Assembly (NCBI GenBank): GCA_002747015.1
Contig: NVXI01000003.1
Span: 1-64,000 of the forward strand
Source: Zetaproteobacteria bacterium
GTDB taxonomy: Bacteria; Pseudomonadota; Alphaproteobacteria; Micavibrionales; Micavibrionaceae
Direction of reading: 5' to 3'
DNA length: 64,000 nucleotides
Shown: positions 44,646 through 53,894 of the stretch, piece after piece
Layout of the letters: each line of letters begins with the position of its first letter
How positions within the stretch are numbered: the first letter of the stretch is position 1
The notes under the pieces: generated by a model
The model's database searches: none
Told to the model about the DNA's origin: nothing
Seen by the model: the letters and a program-made list of their open reading frames with translations, nothing else
Made by a program: the position numbers and the translations under genes

Positions 44646-45419
44646 ATGGACATTATCCGCACGCAAACAGAGCTGAACACCGCCCTTTCCAATCACCGTA
44701 AACAGGGTGAAAAAATTGGATTTGTACCGACTATGGGCGCATTACATGAGGGGCATTTATCTCTGATACAATGCGTGCAACAGCATAGCGAATGTATTGT
44801 CGTCAGTATATTTGTAAACCCCACGCAATTTGCACCGCATGAGGATTTCGATAGCTATCCGCGTGATGAAGCCCAGGATGCCAAAAAGTTGGAAGATGCT
44901 GGTGTTGATATTCTCTTTTTGCCAACTGAAAGCATTTTATACCCCGCAGGATATGACAGTAACATCAAAGCAGGCGATGCAGCACAAGGATTAGAGACAA
45001 TATTCCGCCCACACTTTTTCGATGGTGTTGTGAATGTGGTTTACCGCCTCTTTAATGCTGTAAAACCCGATATTGCAGTGCTCGGTGAAAAGGATTTTCA
45101 ACAACTTCAAGTCATCAAGGAAATGGTGCAGAGCCAAAACCTGCCAATCAAGATTATTGGCGCACCAATTATCCGCGATAAACACGGCCTCGCCTTATCC
45201 TCTCGCAATGCGTACTTGTCAGAAGATGAGCTGAATATTGCTCGCCAGCTTAACCAAATACTAAGAACCACGGCAAAAACGCAAAATATAGAAGAAACAA
45301 AAAATGCGCTCCTTTCTGCTGGCTTCGATAAAATCGACTATATTGAGAAAAAATGGAATCGTATCCTCGCCGCCGCATGGCTGGGAAAAACACGTTTGAT
45401 TGATAATATAGCGACTTAA
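44646..45419 (+). CDS. panC: Pantoate-beta-alanine ligase
   Basis: Condenses pantoate and beta-alanine with ATP to pantothenate. The nucleotidyltransferase HxGH motif is in PTMGALHEGHLSLI, followed by VSIFVNPTQF, GEKDFQQLQVIK and LALSSRNAYLS. At 257 residues it is a little shorter than usual (about 280), the loss being in the small C-terminal dimer domain. Start and panB stop are contiguous, so the genes are translationally coupled. Confidence 0.96.
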   Translation: MDIIRTQTELNTALSNHRKQGEKIGFVPTMGALHEGHLSLIQCVQQHSECIVVSIFVNPTQFAPHEDFDSYPRDEAQDAKKLEDAGVDILFLPTESILYPAGYDSNIKAGDAAQGLETIFRPHFFDGVVNVVYRLFNAVKPDIAVLGEKDFQQLQVIKEMVQSQNLPIKIIGAPIIRDKHGLALSSRNAYLSEDELNIARQLNQILRTTAKTQNIEETKNALLSAGFDKIDYIEKKWNRILAAAWLGKTRLIDNIAT

Positions 45420-45435
45420 ACGGTTTGCACTCTGC

Positions 45436-46572
45436 CTATTTACAAAATCTTTGGATAATCCAGCGGCGCATAGGAATCTCTACGCCATGATAGAGAAACA
45501 TTGCAGCAGGAAAACAAGCCATTAACGCCACAAACAAGCAAACCACCTGAATCCCACCCAACTGCGTTCCTCTCCCCAAAAAACCCAAAATATTATCGAA
45601 CAACAGATACATCAAACACAACAACATACAGTAATGCACCATATAGAAACTATATGATATTTTCCCCAAATAGACCCAAACTGGATGAACAAGCCAAACT
45701 TCAGTGCCACTTCTTTGTGCATCTGCAAGAAAATAAATTACAGCACCAAAAAAGGGAATAACAAACATATCAAAATGCCCCATATACAAAAATGCAGTTA
45801 TCACAGAGGATACCAACATAAGAACCACACGTATATTTCTATCATACCGATATTGCAGAAAGAAAAAATAAATAGACATGCCAAATACAAACTCCGGCAC
45901 GATACGGATAATCCCGTAATCATAACTTGATTTAGATAACATGATGCCAAAGAATAAAAATGCCGCTTGAAGCAAGACGAAACAGATAAGCGATACAACG
46001 AGTGTCGTGCATGCCGTTCTGTGCCACTGCCCTATCCCCCAAATGAATATCGGAAAACAAAGATAAGAAAAAAACTCTGCACTAATAGACCAAGAAGGCT
46101 GATTATAGGTCAAGGTCTCCGTTTGGTTCCAAGCGTGAACCAGCATAAGATTATCAAGAAAATTCCAGATATTTAACGAATCCTCCGCAGCCTCCCAACC
46201 TGTATTTTTAGCAACCCAAAGGAAAAAAGCTGTTATGAGCAACATGACAACGTGTACGGGGTAAACTCTGGCAATCCTTTTGATCAAAAATACCCGCACC
46301 GACACGGATTTCGTGTTAAAAGCATCGGCATAAGTATAAGCAAGGATAAAGCCACTGAGCACAAAAAAGAAATCTACTGCCAAATAACCGGATACCAAGA
46401 TTGCGTCGAACATGCCAAAGCTATATCCGGAGAAATAATGCACATGGAACAATGAAACATAGAATGCCGCAAAGAAACGCAGAGCCGTCAACGCAGGGAT
46501 ATCGCCCGTTAGAGCAGGAAGATCACTTTTGATAATTCCGTACTTTTGAAGATATGTATCCCAGCTTTGCAT
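45436..46572 (-). CDS. Acyltransferase-3 family membrane protein
   Basis: The 378-residue protein has the family blocks IPALTALRFFAAFYVSLFHVH, LAVDFFFVLSGFILAYTYAD, VFLIKRIARVYPVH and YNQPSWSISAEFFSYLCFP, with about ten helices. It should acylate a cell-surface glycan. It lies downstream of rplQ on the same strand but behind that gene's terminator, so it is probably transcribed separately. Fourth member of this family in the window. Confidence 0.9.
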   Translation of the reverse strand: MQSWDTYLQKYGIIKSDLPALTGDIPALTALRFFAAFYVSLFHVHYFSGYSFGMFDAILVSGYLAVDFFFVLSGFILAYTYADAFNTKSVSVRVFLIKRIARVYPVHVVMLLITAFFLWVAKNTGWEAAEDSLNIWNFLDNLMLVHAWNQTETLTYNQPSWSISAEFFSYLCFPIFIWGIGQWHRTACTTLVVSLICFVLLQAAFLFFGIMLSKSSYDYGIIRIVPEFVFGMSIYFFFLQYRYDRNIRVVLMLVSSVITAFLYMGHFDMFVIPFFGAVIYFLADAQRSGTEVWLVHPVWVYLGKISYSFYMVHYCMLLCLMYLLFDNILGFLGRGTQLGGIQVVCLFVALMACFPAAMFLYHGVEIPMRRWIIQRFCK

Positions 46573-46592
46573 AGAGTAATTATTCCTTATCC

Positions 46593-46617
46593 AAAAACAG
46601 CCCCGAAAACGGAGCTG
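46593..46617 (-). terminator. Intrinsic terminator of the rpsM-rplQ operon
   Basis: On the minus strand CAGCTCCG pairs with CGGGGCTG (one G-U) around a TTTT loop and is followed by five T, 31 bases after the rplQ stop. Confidence 0.85.
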
Positions 46618-46648
46618 CTTAAAATCTTAAAATATCAAACGGTTATGA

Positions 46649-47107
46649 TTAACCCGCAGCAGCGATTGGCTCTTGCTCGTCATCATATTCATTTACCAAT
46701 ACTGGACCGGAATCTTGGCCTTTTGCCGTTACATCACGGTCAACAAGTTCAATAATTGCCATCGGCGCAGCGTCACCATAACGGAAACCAGCTTTCATAA
46801 TACGAACATAACCACCCGGGCGATCCTCATAACGCTCAGCCAATACATCGAAAATTTTCTTAACTTGTGTTTCATCACGCATTTTTGCAATTGCCTGACG
46901 GCGTTTCGCAACATAACGATCAGGATTCGCAGCAGCCTGCTTACCCATAGTGATTAGCTTTTCAAGATAAGGGCGAAGCTCTTTCGCTTTTGGCAAAGTT
47001 GTTAGGATTTGCTCATGCTTCACAAGAGAAGCCGCCATATTCGCCAGCATAGCCTTACGGTGGCTAGACGTTCTGTTTAGTTTACGGTGTTTAATACCAT
47101 GTCTCAT
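46649..47107 (-). CDS. rplQ: 50S ribosomal protein L17
   Basis: L17 borders the exit of the peptide tunnel. The conserved N-terminus [20 protein letters not shown] is followed by [20 protein letters not shown] and [20 protein letters not shown]. At 152 residues it has an acidic C-terminal extension typical of alphaproteobacteria. It follows rpoA across a 120-base gap full of inverted repeats. Confidence 0.98.
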   Translation of the reverse strand: MRHGIKHRKLNRTSSHRKAMLANMAASLVKHEQILTTLPKAKELRPYLEKLITMGKQAAANPDRYVAKRRQAIAKMRDETQVKKIFDVLAERYEDRPGGYVRIMKAGFRYGDAAPMAIIELVDRDVTAKGQDSGPVLVNEYDDEQEPIAAAG

Positions 47108-47125
47108 TTTCTTATTCCTTTGCCA

Positions 47126-47221
47126 CCCTATTTAAGGGCGCTATCTGCGGTCTCACGTGTGAGAACCATTAAAGTCCGGCGCGCAACGATTATATTAACG
47201 CGCCGGTTTCGGCATTATGCC
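47126..47221 (-). promoter_or_regulatory. Structured rpoA-rplQ spacer with four hairpins
   Basis: Four stems are visible: GGCAT/ATGCC (47211-47221), CCGGCGCG/CGCGCCGG with a 15-base loop (47176-47206), GGTCTCAC/GTGAGAACC (47149-47167, one bulge) and CCCT/AGGG (47126-47138). None has a following U-tract, so this is more likely an mRNA processing or translational control leader for rplQ than a terminator. Confidence 0.55.
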
Positions 47222-47227
47222 ATTTCT

Positions 47228-48244
47228 TTAGAACTGTTGATCGTCCAGCTTTTTAGCAAGCTCTTCGATGTTCTCCGGCGGCCAATCTTCGACCTGCATA
47301 CCAAGATACAGACCCATGATTTGCAACACTTCTTTAATCTCGTTTAGAGATTTACGTCCGAAGTTCGGCGTACGAAGCATGTCGCTCTCGCTCTTTTGAA
47401 CAAGATCACCAATATAAACGATGTTATCGTTTTTCAGGCAATTCGCAGAACGTACAGAAAGTTCAAGTTCATCAACCTTGCGAAGCAAGTTCTTGTTGAA
47501 CGGTAATTCCTGCTCTTCTTCTTTGACCTTCTCTTCTTCCGGCTCATCAAAGTTAACGAACACTTGAAGTTGATCCTGCATAATACGTGCAGCAAAAGCC
47601 ACAGCATCTTCAGGAGACAAAACACCATTTGTTTCAACAGTCATTGTCAATTTATCAAAGTCAGTGATTTGGCCAACACGTGTGTCAGTCACTTCATATG
47701 TCACTTTACGAACTGGTGAGAAAACAGAATCGATTGGAATCATGCCAACCGGACAATCTTCAGGACGGTTCTGTGCAGCAGGACAATAGCCCTTACCTGT
47801 ATCAACAGTCATTTCCATGTTCAGCTTCGCACCTTTATCCAAAGTACAAATAACCAGATCAGGGTTCATGATTTCAATATCCGCACCCGCTTCGATTTGC
47901 GCTGCAGTCACTTCACAAGGACCTGTCGCGGATAGACGCATTTTGCGCGGACCTTCCGCATGCATACGAACACCCAGTGCCTTCAGGTTTAGAATAATAT
48001 CCGTTACATCTTCACGAACACCTTCGACAGAAGAGAATTCATGTAATACACCATCAATTTGAACCGCAGTAACAGCTGCACCCTGCAAAGAAGATAGCAG
48101 AATACGACGTAATGCATTACCAAGTGTCAAACCAAAGCCACGCTCCAGAGGATCTGCAACAACGCGCCCTTCATTCACACGGCCTGTCTCAATAAGTTCA
48201 AGTTTCTGTGGTTTAATAAGCTCTTGCCAGTTTTTTCTTAACAA
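47228..48244 (-). CDS. rpoA: RNA polymerase alpha subunit
   Basis: Scaffold subunit of RNA polymerase. The 338 residues include the alpha-NTD assembly signature [20 protein letters not shown] and [11 protein letters not shown], and the alpha-CTD ([22 protein letters not shown]) that binds UP elements and activators. N-terminal KPQKLELIE is typical of alphaproteobacteria. Same operon as rpsM, rpsK and rplQ. Confidence 0.98.
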   Translation of the reverse strand: MLRKNWQELIKPQKLELIETGRVNEGRVVADPLERGFGLTLGNALRRILLSSLQGAAVTAVQIDGVLHEFSSVEGVREDVTDIILNLKALGVRMHAEGPRKMRLSATGPCEVTAAQIEAGADIEIMNPDLVICTLDKGAKLNMEMTVDTGKGYCPAAQNRPEDCPVGMIPIDSVFSPVRKVTYEVTDTRVGQITDFDKLTMTVETNGVLSPEDAVAFAARIMQDQLQVFVNFDEPEEEKVKEEEQELPFNKNLLRKVDELELSVRSANCLKNDNIVYIGDLVQKSESDMLRTPNFGRKSLNEIKEVLQIMGLYLGMQVEDWPPENIEELAKKLDDQQF

Positions 48245-48288
48245 TATTAGCTCCTATTTCTTTCAATTTTTAATTTATCTATCAGCAA

Positions 48289-48678
48289 TTACACACGGCG
48301 CTTTTTCGGCGGACGACATCCATTATGTGGAATTGGTGTAATGTCTTTGATAGATTTCACGATAAATCCGATTGATTGCAAAGCACGTAATGCGGATTCG
48401 CGACCTGAACCAGGACCTTTAACAAGAACATCTAGTTCTTTCATACCATGCTCTTGTGCTTTGCGACCCGCATCTTCAGCCGCTAGCTGTGATGCGTATG
48501 GTGTTGATTTACGAGAACCTTTAAATCCCATCAGACCTGATGAAGACCATGACACAACATTACCCTGTACATCAGAGATCGTAACAAGCGTATTGTTAAA
48601 TGTAGAGTTAACATGAGCAATACCGGATACGATATTCTTTTTCTCTTTTCTTTTTGTTTTTGTTTTTGGCTTAGCCAT
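48289..48678 (-). CDS. rpsK: 30S ribosomal protein S11
   Basis: Platform protein of the small subunit. The 129-residue protein has [40 protein letters not shown] and the C-terminal [13 protein letters not shown]. It lies 14 bases after rpsM. Confidence 0.98.
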   Translation of the reverse strand: MAKPKTKTKRKEKKNIVSGIAHVNSTFNNTLVTISDVQGNVVSWSSSGLMGFKGSRKSTPYASQLAAEDAGRKAQEHGMKELDVLVKGPGSGRESALRALQSIGFIVKSIKDITPIPHNGCRPPKKRRV

Positions 48679-48692
48679 TTTTCATGCCCTCC

Positions 48693-49064
48693 TTATTTCT
48701 TCTTACCAGCGATAGGTCTTGCAGGACCTTTACGTGTTCTTGCGTTCACCCGTGTATTTTGACCACGAACAGGAAGACCATTTCTGTGGCGAAGACCGCG
48801 ATAACATTTCATGTCCATCAAACGTTTGATGTTCATAGAAACTTCACGACGAAGATCCCCTTCAATTTTGTAAGCCTCAGAATCAATCTCGCTACGAATC
48901 GCATTTAACGAATCATCATCAAGTTGACCCATGCGCTGCTGCACATCGATTTTAAGTTTCTCACAAATTTTGAATGCAGATGTGCGCCCGATACCATAGA
49001 CATATGTCAAAGCAATCGGCACACGTTTATTATCGGGTATATTAACCCCAGCAATACGTGCCAT
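48693..49064 (-). CDS. rpsM: 30S ribosomal protein S13
   Basis: Head protein contacting the P-site tRNA and 50S bridge. The 123-residue protein starts [15 protein letters not shown], contains [13 protein letters not shown] and ends in [23 protein letters not shown]. The start at 49064 fits the universal N-terminus and has AAAGGA upstream; the open frame extends 24 codons further into the leader but that part is not S13. It is the first gene after the promoter at 49246-49273. Confidence 0.98.
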   Translation of the reverse strand: MARIAGVNIPDNKRVPIALTYVYGIGRTSAFKICEKLKIDVQQRMGQLDDDSLNAIRSEIDSEAYKIEGDLRREVSMNIKRLMDMKCYRGLRHRNGLPVRGQNTRVNARTRKGPARPIAGKKK

Positions 49065-49116
49065 TATTTTTCCTTTCAAATTCCCAGTTTTCAAAAAACC
49101 ATTTTCAGAAAACCAT

Positions 49117-49159
49117 CCGACCCGTTGGTGCTCCACGCGTTAAGTTTTCGCACCGTCGG
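49117..49159 (-). promoter_or_regulatory. Stem structure in the rpsM leader
   Basis: On the minus strand CCGAC-GGTGC pairs with GCACC and, after AACGG, with GTCGG. The two helices, 5 bp each, enclose an 18-base loop. The position suggests an r-protein autoregulation site like the alpha operon leader of E. coli, although sequence similarity is not evident. Confidence 0.5.
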
Positions 49160-49245
49160 TTCGTAAACATTATTTCCATATCAGTGCCAGTTTTGTCCCT
49201 TACTCAGAGCATAAATACAGCACCATCCAATATGAAGATGCGCGC

Positions 49246-49273
49246 ATTATAGGTATTAATAGGAGTTCGTCAA
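49246..49273 (-). promoter_or_regulatory. Strong promoter for rpsM-rpsK-rpoA-rplQ
   Basis: On the minus strand TTGACG (49268-49273) and a perfect TATAAT (49246-49251) are separated by 16 bases; GCGCGC follows the -10, a GC-rich discriminator as in stringently controlled promoters. Confidence 0.8.
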
Positions 49274-49401
49274 CAAAATTATGACTATTAACGCAATAAA
49301 CCAATATTGAAGGGAATCTCTTGGTTTAAAAAGGTTTTATTTTGTGGTTCAATGCATGTACTTCAAACAGAACATATTAAAAAACAACTCTATTAAACAC
49401 T

Positions 49402-49983
49402 TTACCCGTTTGGAGTATTCTCTAATATCGCTTCAATCTGCGCTGTAACTTCATCAATCGACCGCATACCATCGATTTTCCACAGAACCCCTCGGTCAGC
49501 ATAATACGGCAGAACAGGTGCGGTTTGCTTATCATAAACTTCTAAACGATTTTGCAGGACTTCGGCAGTATCATCAGTGCGCACCTCACTCGCATCTGCA
49601 ACACGCGACTTAATCCGATCTAATAAAATACTATGTTCAACTTCTAAAACAATAACATGGTCAATCTTACGTGCGAGATGCTTCAGCATTTCATCCAAAG
49701 CCTGTGCCTGTGGGATAGTCCGCGGGAAACCATCAAGAATAAACCCACGCTCACATTCAGGCTCGCTAACACAATTCCCGATCAGCTCAATAATAACATC
49801 ATCGGAAACCAATTCGCCTCCATCCATTATTGCTTTAAGTGTGTGCCCTAGAACACTCTCGCTCGCGACTTCAGCGCGCAGCATATCCCCTGTGGAAAGC
49901 TGTTTTATTTTAAATTTCTCTTGAATACGTGCAGCTTGCGTCCCCTTGCCGGCACCCGGCGGTCCAAACATAATAATATTCAT
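49402..49983 (-). CDS. adk: Adenylate kinase
   Basis: Interconverts ATP, AMP and ADP. The 193-residue protein is the short, LID-reduced form: P-loop MFGPPGAGKGTQAARI, AMP-binding LSTGDMLRAEV and GFILDGFPRTIPQA, and DRI near residue 125 without the zinc-LID insertion. The start at 49983 is fixed by the P-loop distance and by AGGAG eight bases upstream, which overlaps the end of secY; a longer frame to 50058 only reads through secY. Confidence 0.97.
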   Translation of the reverse strand: MNIIMFGPPGAGKGTQAARIQEKFKIKQLSTGDMLRAEVASESVLGHTLKAIMDGGELVSDDVIIELIGNCVSEPECERGFILDGFPRTIPQAQALDEMLKHLARKIDHVIVLEVEHSILLDRIKSRVADASEVRTDDTAEVLQNRLEVYDKQTAPVLPYYADRGVLWKIDGMRSIDEVTAQIEAILENTPNG

Positions 49984-49987
49984 AAAT

Positions 49988-51346
49988 TCATCTCCTATTG
50001 GCTCTTCGTCTGCCACGCAGTTTTGTCTTTTTAATAAGACCCTCATATTGATGCGCAATCATATGTGAATGCACCTGCGCCACAGTATCCATTGTTACAC
50101 TAACAACAATCAAGAGGCTTGTCCCACCAAAATAGAAAGGCATGTTATATTTTGCAATTAAAAACTCAGGCAACAAACAAATAAACACCAGATATATTGC
50201 CCCTATCACACTGATTCTTGTTAAAACAAAATCCAGATAGTCCGCAGTTTGCTTACCTGGCCTAATACCAGGGATAAAGCCACCATATTTACGTAATGTA
50301 TCCGCATTTTCCTCTGGATTAAATACAATCGCGGTATAAAAGAAACAGAAGAATGCAATCAGAGCACCATACAACAACATATATATCGGCTGTCCGTGTT
50401 GTAAATAGCGCGTTACATCCGACCAAAAATCACTACCCTCTGTCATACCTGAAAAACCCATAAGGGAAACTGGCAACAGCAACAAGGATGATGCAAAAAT
50501 TGGTGGAATAACACCAGCCGTGTTCAACTTTAAAGGAATATGATTCGTCTCGCCTGCCGACATGCGATTGCCCATCTGACGCTTAGGGTATTGCACAACA
50601 ACACGACGCTGTGCGCGCTCCACAAATACAATCAGCGCAATAACACCAACAACCATAACAACCAACATCAAAAGCTGCGCTCCACTGAACACGCCTTGAG
50701 ATGTCAAGTCTAGTGTAGACGCAATCGCGCGCGGCAGTTCTGCGACAATACCAGCAAAGATAATCAAAGAAATACCATTACCAACCCCGCGGCTTGTAAT
50801 TTGTTCACCTAACCACATAAGGAAAACTGTACCACCAACAATCGTTACCATAGTAGAAACCCGGAAGAACAATCCCGGATCAAGAACAGCTGGTCCCATT
50901 TCCCCTTGCATAGACTCTAGACCGACAGCCAAGCCATACGCCTGTACAGTTGCCAGAAGCACTGTCAAATACCGCGTATACTGGTTAATTTTCATACGCC
51001 CTACTTCACCCTCTTTTTTCAACTCCTCAAGGTTCTTCGACATAGCCGAAGCCAGTTGCATAATAATCGAAGCAGAAATATAAGGCATAATATTCAATGC
51101 GAATATTGTCATACGAGATAGCGCACCACCAGAGAACATATTAAACATCCCCAAGATCCCTTTATCTTGACCAGAGAATATCTCTCTCCAAACAAGTGGA
51201 TCAACGCCTGGTACTGGAATATATGTTCCGAGACGATAGACAAGCAAAGCACCGATCACAAACATGATGCGTTGTTTAAGTTCAGTCGCCTTAGATAAAG
51301 CGCCCCAGTTTGCATTTTTTGCAAGTTGTTCAACGGCAGATGCCAT
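49988..51346 (-). CDS. secY: Protein translocase subunit SecY
   Basis: Core of the Sec translocon with ten helices in 452 residues. It shows LKQRIMFVIGALLVYRLGTYIPVPG, FSGGALSRMTIFALNIMPYI and the C-terminal cytosolic loop ending LRGRRRANRR. Its TGA is five bases before the adk ATG. The usual upstream neighbour rplO is displaced by two extra genes. Confidence 0.98.
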   Translation of the reverse strand: MASAVEQLAKNANWGALSKATELKQRIMFVIGALLVYRLGTYIPVPGVDPLVWREIFSGQDKGILGMFNMFSGGALSRMTIFALNIMPYISASIIMQLASAMSKNLEELKKEGEVGRMKINQYTRYLTVLLATVQAYGLAVGLESMQGEMGPAVLDPGLFFRVSTMVTIVGGTVFLMWLGEQITSRGVGNGISLIIFAGIVAELPRAIASTLDLTSQGVFSGAQLLMLVVMVVGVIALIVFVERAQRRVVVQYPKRQMGNRMSAGETNHIPLKLNTAGVIPPIFASSLLLLPVSLMGFSGMTEGSDFWSDVTRYLQHGQPIYMLLYGALIAFFCFFYTAIVFNPEENADTLRKYGGFIPGIRPGKQTADYLDFVLTRISVIGAIYLVFICLLPEFLIAKYNMPFYFGGTSLLIVVSVTMDTVAQVHSHMIAHQYEGLIKKTKLRGRRRANRR

Positions 51347-51479
51347 ATCAAAAATCCTTATAAATATAACTCGATCAGAGATTCATAAAGAAAACTACGC
51401 CCGCAGACAAGCCCTCTCATGATAAAATTCAGAATCAAATCAGAGTTTTGTTCGATTTGCTTAATATTCGGCTTTCAAA

Positions 51480-52193
51480 TCAGTCATCTTTTAACTTTTT
51501 ATCCCATCGTCTACACTTTCTCTGTATCCTGAGATACTCTTCCGGCGTGTCCAATTCCTTTTGACGTTCAGAGACATACTTCGTGATTTTCGTCATATAT
51601 TCTTCTAGACCATCGTGAATATGATGCTCTGCTATATCTGTATGCTTTTTTATATCTTGGAGTCTCAACGGAGAGAAATATGGCATTTCCCGTGCTAACT
51701 TACGCAGATGTGATCTATATTTTGAAATATAGCTCTTATGCGCACGATGCAATATTTTTACATGTTCACGCTCATGCCTTAAGACCTTATTATACTCACA
51801 AGAACCACGCTTAAAATTACTGGCAATATGTATCATCGGTTCTGCATAGAACTGCGCCTTAATCTTCTTTATTTGTAAACAGTATTGTAAAGCGCGCAAA
51901 TGAACTGCCTCATATTTCACTGTAAAGCGCATACTACTATAGCCACCAGCATGCCCGAGGATAATATCTGCCCCCGCGAGTTCAAGATTCGCATCCGTCA
52001 GCTCCCTTGCGGAAACATCACGAACATATTTAGTTGGTTTTATTGAATATTTTAAGCTTGTTATTGGCCTGTATGATGGGCATTTATCTGCCGCGAACGC
52101 CAATACAGGAAAGAACAATAGGCAAGCGCTTCCCAGTGTCAAAAAACCATACGGTAATACGTTAATAACGCGCGCCAAATACCAGATTGTCAT
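51480..52193 (-). CDS. Putative secreted HExxH metallopeptidase-like protein (second paralogue)
   Basis: A 237-residue protein with an N-terminal hydrophobic signal (LPYGFLTLGSACLLFFPVLAFAA). The zinc-type motif is HEREH at 140-144 in SCEYNKVLRHEREHVKILHRAHK. Cys38, 105, 132 and 227 match the four Cys of its neighbour almost position for position, as do CP, QYC, SCEY, MPYFSP and DTPEEY. The build resembles DUF922-type predicted periplasmic zinc proteases; that is a judgement by eye. The start is set at the ATG at 52193 with AGGTG upstream; it overlaps the upstream gene by 32 bases. Lies 133 bases before secY. Confidence 0.75.
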   Translation of the reverse strand: MTIWYLARVINVLPYGFLTLGSACLLFFPVLAFAADKCPSYRPITSLKYSIKPTKYVRDVSARELTDANLELAGADIILGHAGGYSSMRFTVKYEAVHLRALQYCLQIKKIKAQFYAEPMIHIASNFKRGSCEYNKVLRHEREHVKILHRAHKSYISKYRSHLRKLAREMPYFSPLRLQDIKKHTDIAEHHIHDGLEEYMTKITKYVSERQKELDTPEEYLRIQRKCRRWDKKLKDD

Positions 52194-52881
52194 CTTGGGC
52201 ACACCTATCAAGTCCCATACCTACACCACGATATTCTTGTGGACTATCAATTTTGGACTGTATACTACCCAATTCAATAAATGATTTTTCGATTTGCTCG
52301 TGAAACTTGGCAGAGAAATAGTTACGAATATTTTCGCGAATACCTTCCGCTTCTTCTTCAGAACTTACAGGGAAAAATATAGGCACATCACGCGCAATTC
52401 GTCCCTGATACGCAGCATATTTCCCAGTATATTTCTTATGATATCTGTACAGCGCATTAAGATGTCTCTTCTCATGCTTTAAGATCAGTTTATATTCACA
52501 ACTTGTCTTGGAATAATCCTTCGGCATCACAATCGAAGGAGCCAAATAGAAATACGATTTAACACCATCTAACATGACACAATATTGCCCATGACCTATG
52601 TTTTTCAAACCAAATGAATACCTTGTCTCTATAAACATGGACTTTCCTCCATAACTTACAAAGGCAAGAACTGTCCCACTCGAACGATCATGATTATCAA
52701 AATAATCATTAATTTGTTCAATAGACGCCCTAAATTTTTTGGTTTTCTTCAGCTTAGCCGTTAGCTCTGTTTTAATTTGATGGCGTGGACAACGATCCGT
52801 CACCGCAAATGCCTCACCACCATAGACACAAAATACAAACAGCAGAAAAAGGAACGAGGATACAGAACGACGATTACACAT
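52162..52881 (-). CDS. Putative secreted HExxH metallopeptidase-like protein (first paralogue)
   Basis: The 239-residue protein has a signal peptide (SFLFLLFVFCVYGGEAFA) and the motif HEKRH at 136-140 in SCEYKLILKHEKRHLNALYRYHKKY. Cys31, 101, 128 and 227 probably form two disulfides. It is clearly homologous to the following gene and overlaps it. It sits between rplO and secY, where no gene is normally found, and has its own terminator-promoter pair upstream. Peptidase activity is inferred only from the motif; the third zinc ligand is not identified. Confidence 0.75.
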   Translation of the reverse strand: MCNRRSVSSFLFLLFVFCVYGGEAFAVTDRCPRHQIKTELTAKLKKTKKFRASIEQINDYFDNHDRSSGTVLAFVSYGGKSMFIETRYSFGLKNIGHGQYCVMLDGVKSYFYLAPSIVMPKDYSKTSCEYKLILKHEKRHLNALYRYHKKYTGKYAAYQGRIARDVPIFFPVSSEEEAEGIRENIRNYFSAKFHEQIEKSFIELGSIQSKIDSPQEYRGVGMGLDRCAQDDNLVFGARY

Positions 52882-52914
52882 AAAACAAAAACCTATAAGT
52901 TAAATACCGTCAAC

Positions 52915-52943
52915 AGTCTAAACGTTTGAATAATATATGTCAA
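52915..52943 (-). promoter_or_regulatory. Promoter in front of the HExxH gene pair
   Basis: A perfect -35 TTGACA (52938-52943) and TAGACT (52915-52920) are spaced by 17 bases, 34 bases upstream of the first HExxH gene. The -35 overlaps the U-tract of the rplO terminator. Confidence 0.65.
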
Positions 52944-52975
52944 AACAAACAAAGCCCCTACAACAGTAGAGGCTT
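52941..52975 (-). terminator. Intrinsic terminator after rplO
   Basis: On the minus strand AAGCCTCTAC pairs with GTAGGGGCTT (10 bp, one G-U) around TGTT, followed by TGTTTGTTTTG. It lies about 30 bases after the rplO stop. Confidence 0.8.
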
Positions 52976-53005
52976 CATAAATATATGTTTAAAAGAAAAA
53001 CTACT

Positions 53006-53506
53006 CTATTTCTTCTCACCACGTTTCTTAACTGGCGCAACAACGCGCACAATCAATTCAACTTTGCCGCCTAATTTTTCAACAGAAGCAAGTGCACCTT
53101 TTGAAATCTTTGTAACTTTCAAATTCACTTTAGATGTCAACTCACCAGTCGCAAGCACCTTAATACCATCTAATTTACGGCGCACGACACCAGCTGCAAT
53201 CAACGCATCTTCATCAATAGTCTTTTTGATATCTAGTTTTTTTGTATCAATAGCAAACTGCAACTGAACAAATGTCAATTCAGCCAAGTTCGTTGCAAAT
53301 TTAGTGTTACGAAAACCAACTTTCGGTAAACGTTGATACAACGGCATTTGACCGCCTTCAAAACCTTTAATAGCAACGCCTGAACGCGCTTTTTGACCCT
53401 TTTGACCAGATCCACAAGTTTTACCTTTACCAGATCCAATACCGCGTCCTACACGCATACGGTTCTTTGTTGATCCCTCTTGTGGCTGTAATTCATTAAG
53501 TTTCAT
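53006..53506 (-). CDS. rplO: 50S ribosomal protein L15
   Basis: Late-assembly protein of the large subunit. The 166 residues begin [20 protein letters not shown], contain the glycine-rich [21 protein letters not shown] and [18 protein letters not shown]. It is the last gene before the internal terminator of the spc region. Confidence 0.98.
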   Translation of the reverse strand: MKLNELQPQEGSTKNRMRVGRGIGSGKGKTCGSGQKGQKARSGVAIKGFEGGQMPLYQRLPKVGFRNTKFATNLAELTFVQLQFAIDTKKLDIKKTIDEDALIAAGVVRRKLDGIKVLATGELTSKVNLKVTKISKGALASVEKLGGKVELIVRVVAPVKKRGEKK

Positions 53507-53529
53507 CGACTTATCCTTTTCTACTGCAC

Positions 53530-53862
53530 CTACGCAGCATCCTCAACCTTAACCAAATGGCTAACTTTATTAATCATTCCGCGCACAGATGGAGTATCCT
53601 CCAATTCACGAGTACGGTGCATTTTATTCAAACCTAGACCAATCAACGTTGCGCGTTGATCTGGTTTACGGCCAATCGCAGAACCAGTTTGTGTAACACG
53701 CACTGTTTTACCAGAAGCCTTTTTAGCTAGAACCTTCTTAGCTGTTTCTTTTTTAGCAGCGGCTTTAGGTGCACTTTTCTTAGGAGCATCTTTTTTAGCC
53801 GGAGCCTTCTTTGCTACGGGCTTTTTTGCCGGAGCTTTTTTCGTTTTTTCTTCTTCAGCCAT
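53530..53862 (-). CDS. rpmD: 50S ribosomal protein L30 with long Lys/Ala-rich N-terminal tail
   Basis: The L30 core occupies about residues 52-110 ([43 protein letters not shown]) and is of normal length (about 60). In front is a 50-residue tail of AKKP/APAKK-like repeats rich in Lys and Ala, similar in composition to histone H1 tails. The upstream ATG at 53862 has AAGGA eight bases before it, which supports translation of the tail; a GTG at the core start lacks a good ribosome site. Confidence 0.93.
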   Translation of the reverse strand: MAEEEKTKKAPAKKPVAKKAPAKKDAPKKSAPKAAAKKETAKKVLAKKASGKTVRVTQTGSAIGRKPDQRATLIGLGLNKMHRTRELEDTPSVRGMINKVSHLVKVEDAA

Positions 53863-53894
53863 CACTTAAGTCCTTATACCTAAATATTATTTGA

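Larger units (their letters stand above)
49065..49401. other. adk-rpsM intergenic region with promoter and leader
   Basis: This gap separates the spc/secY-adk genes from the alpha operon. It contains a promoter (49246-49273), a leader of about 170 bases with a stem (49117-49159), and an inverted repeat AAACCAA/TTGGTTT (49298-49327) just upstream of the promoter on the minus strand. Confidence 0.7.

Noticed and set aside
52941..52975. End of the ribosomal operon as a whole
   Set aside because: Despite the terminator after rplO, secY, adk, rpsM, rpsK, rpoA and rplQ continue in the canonical order downstream, so this is an internal interruption and not the end of the cluster.
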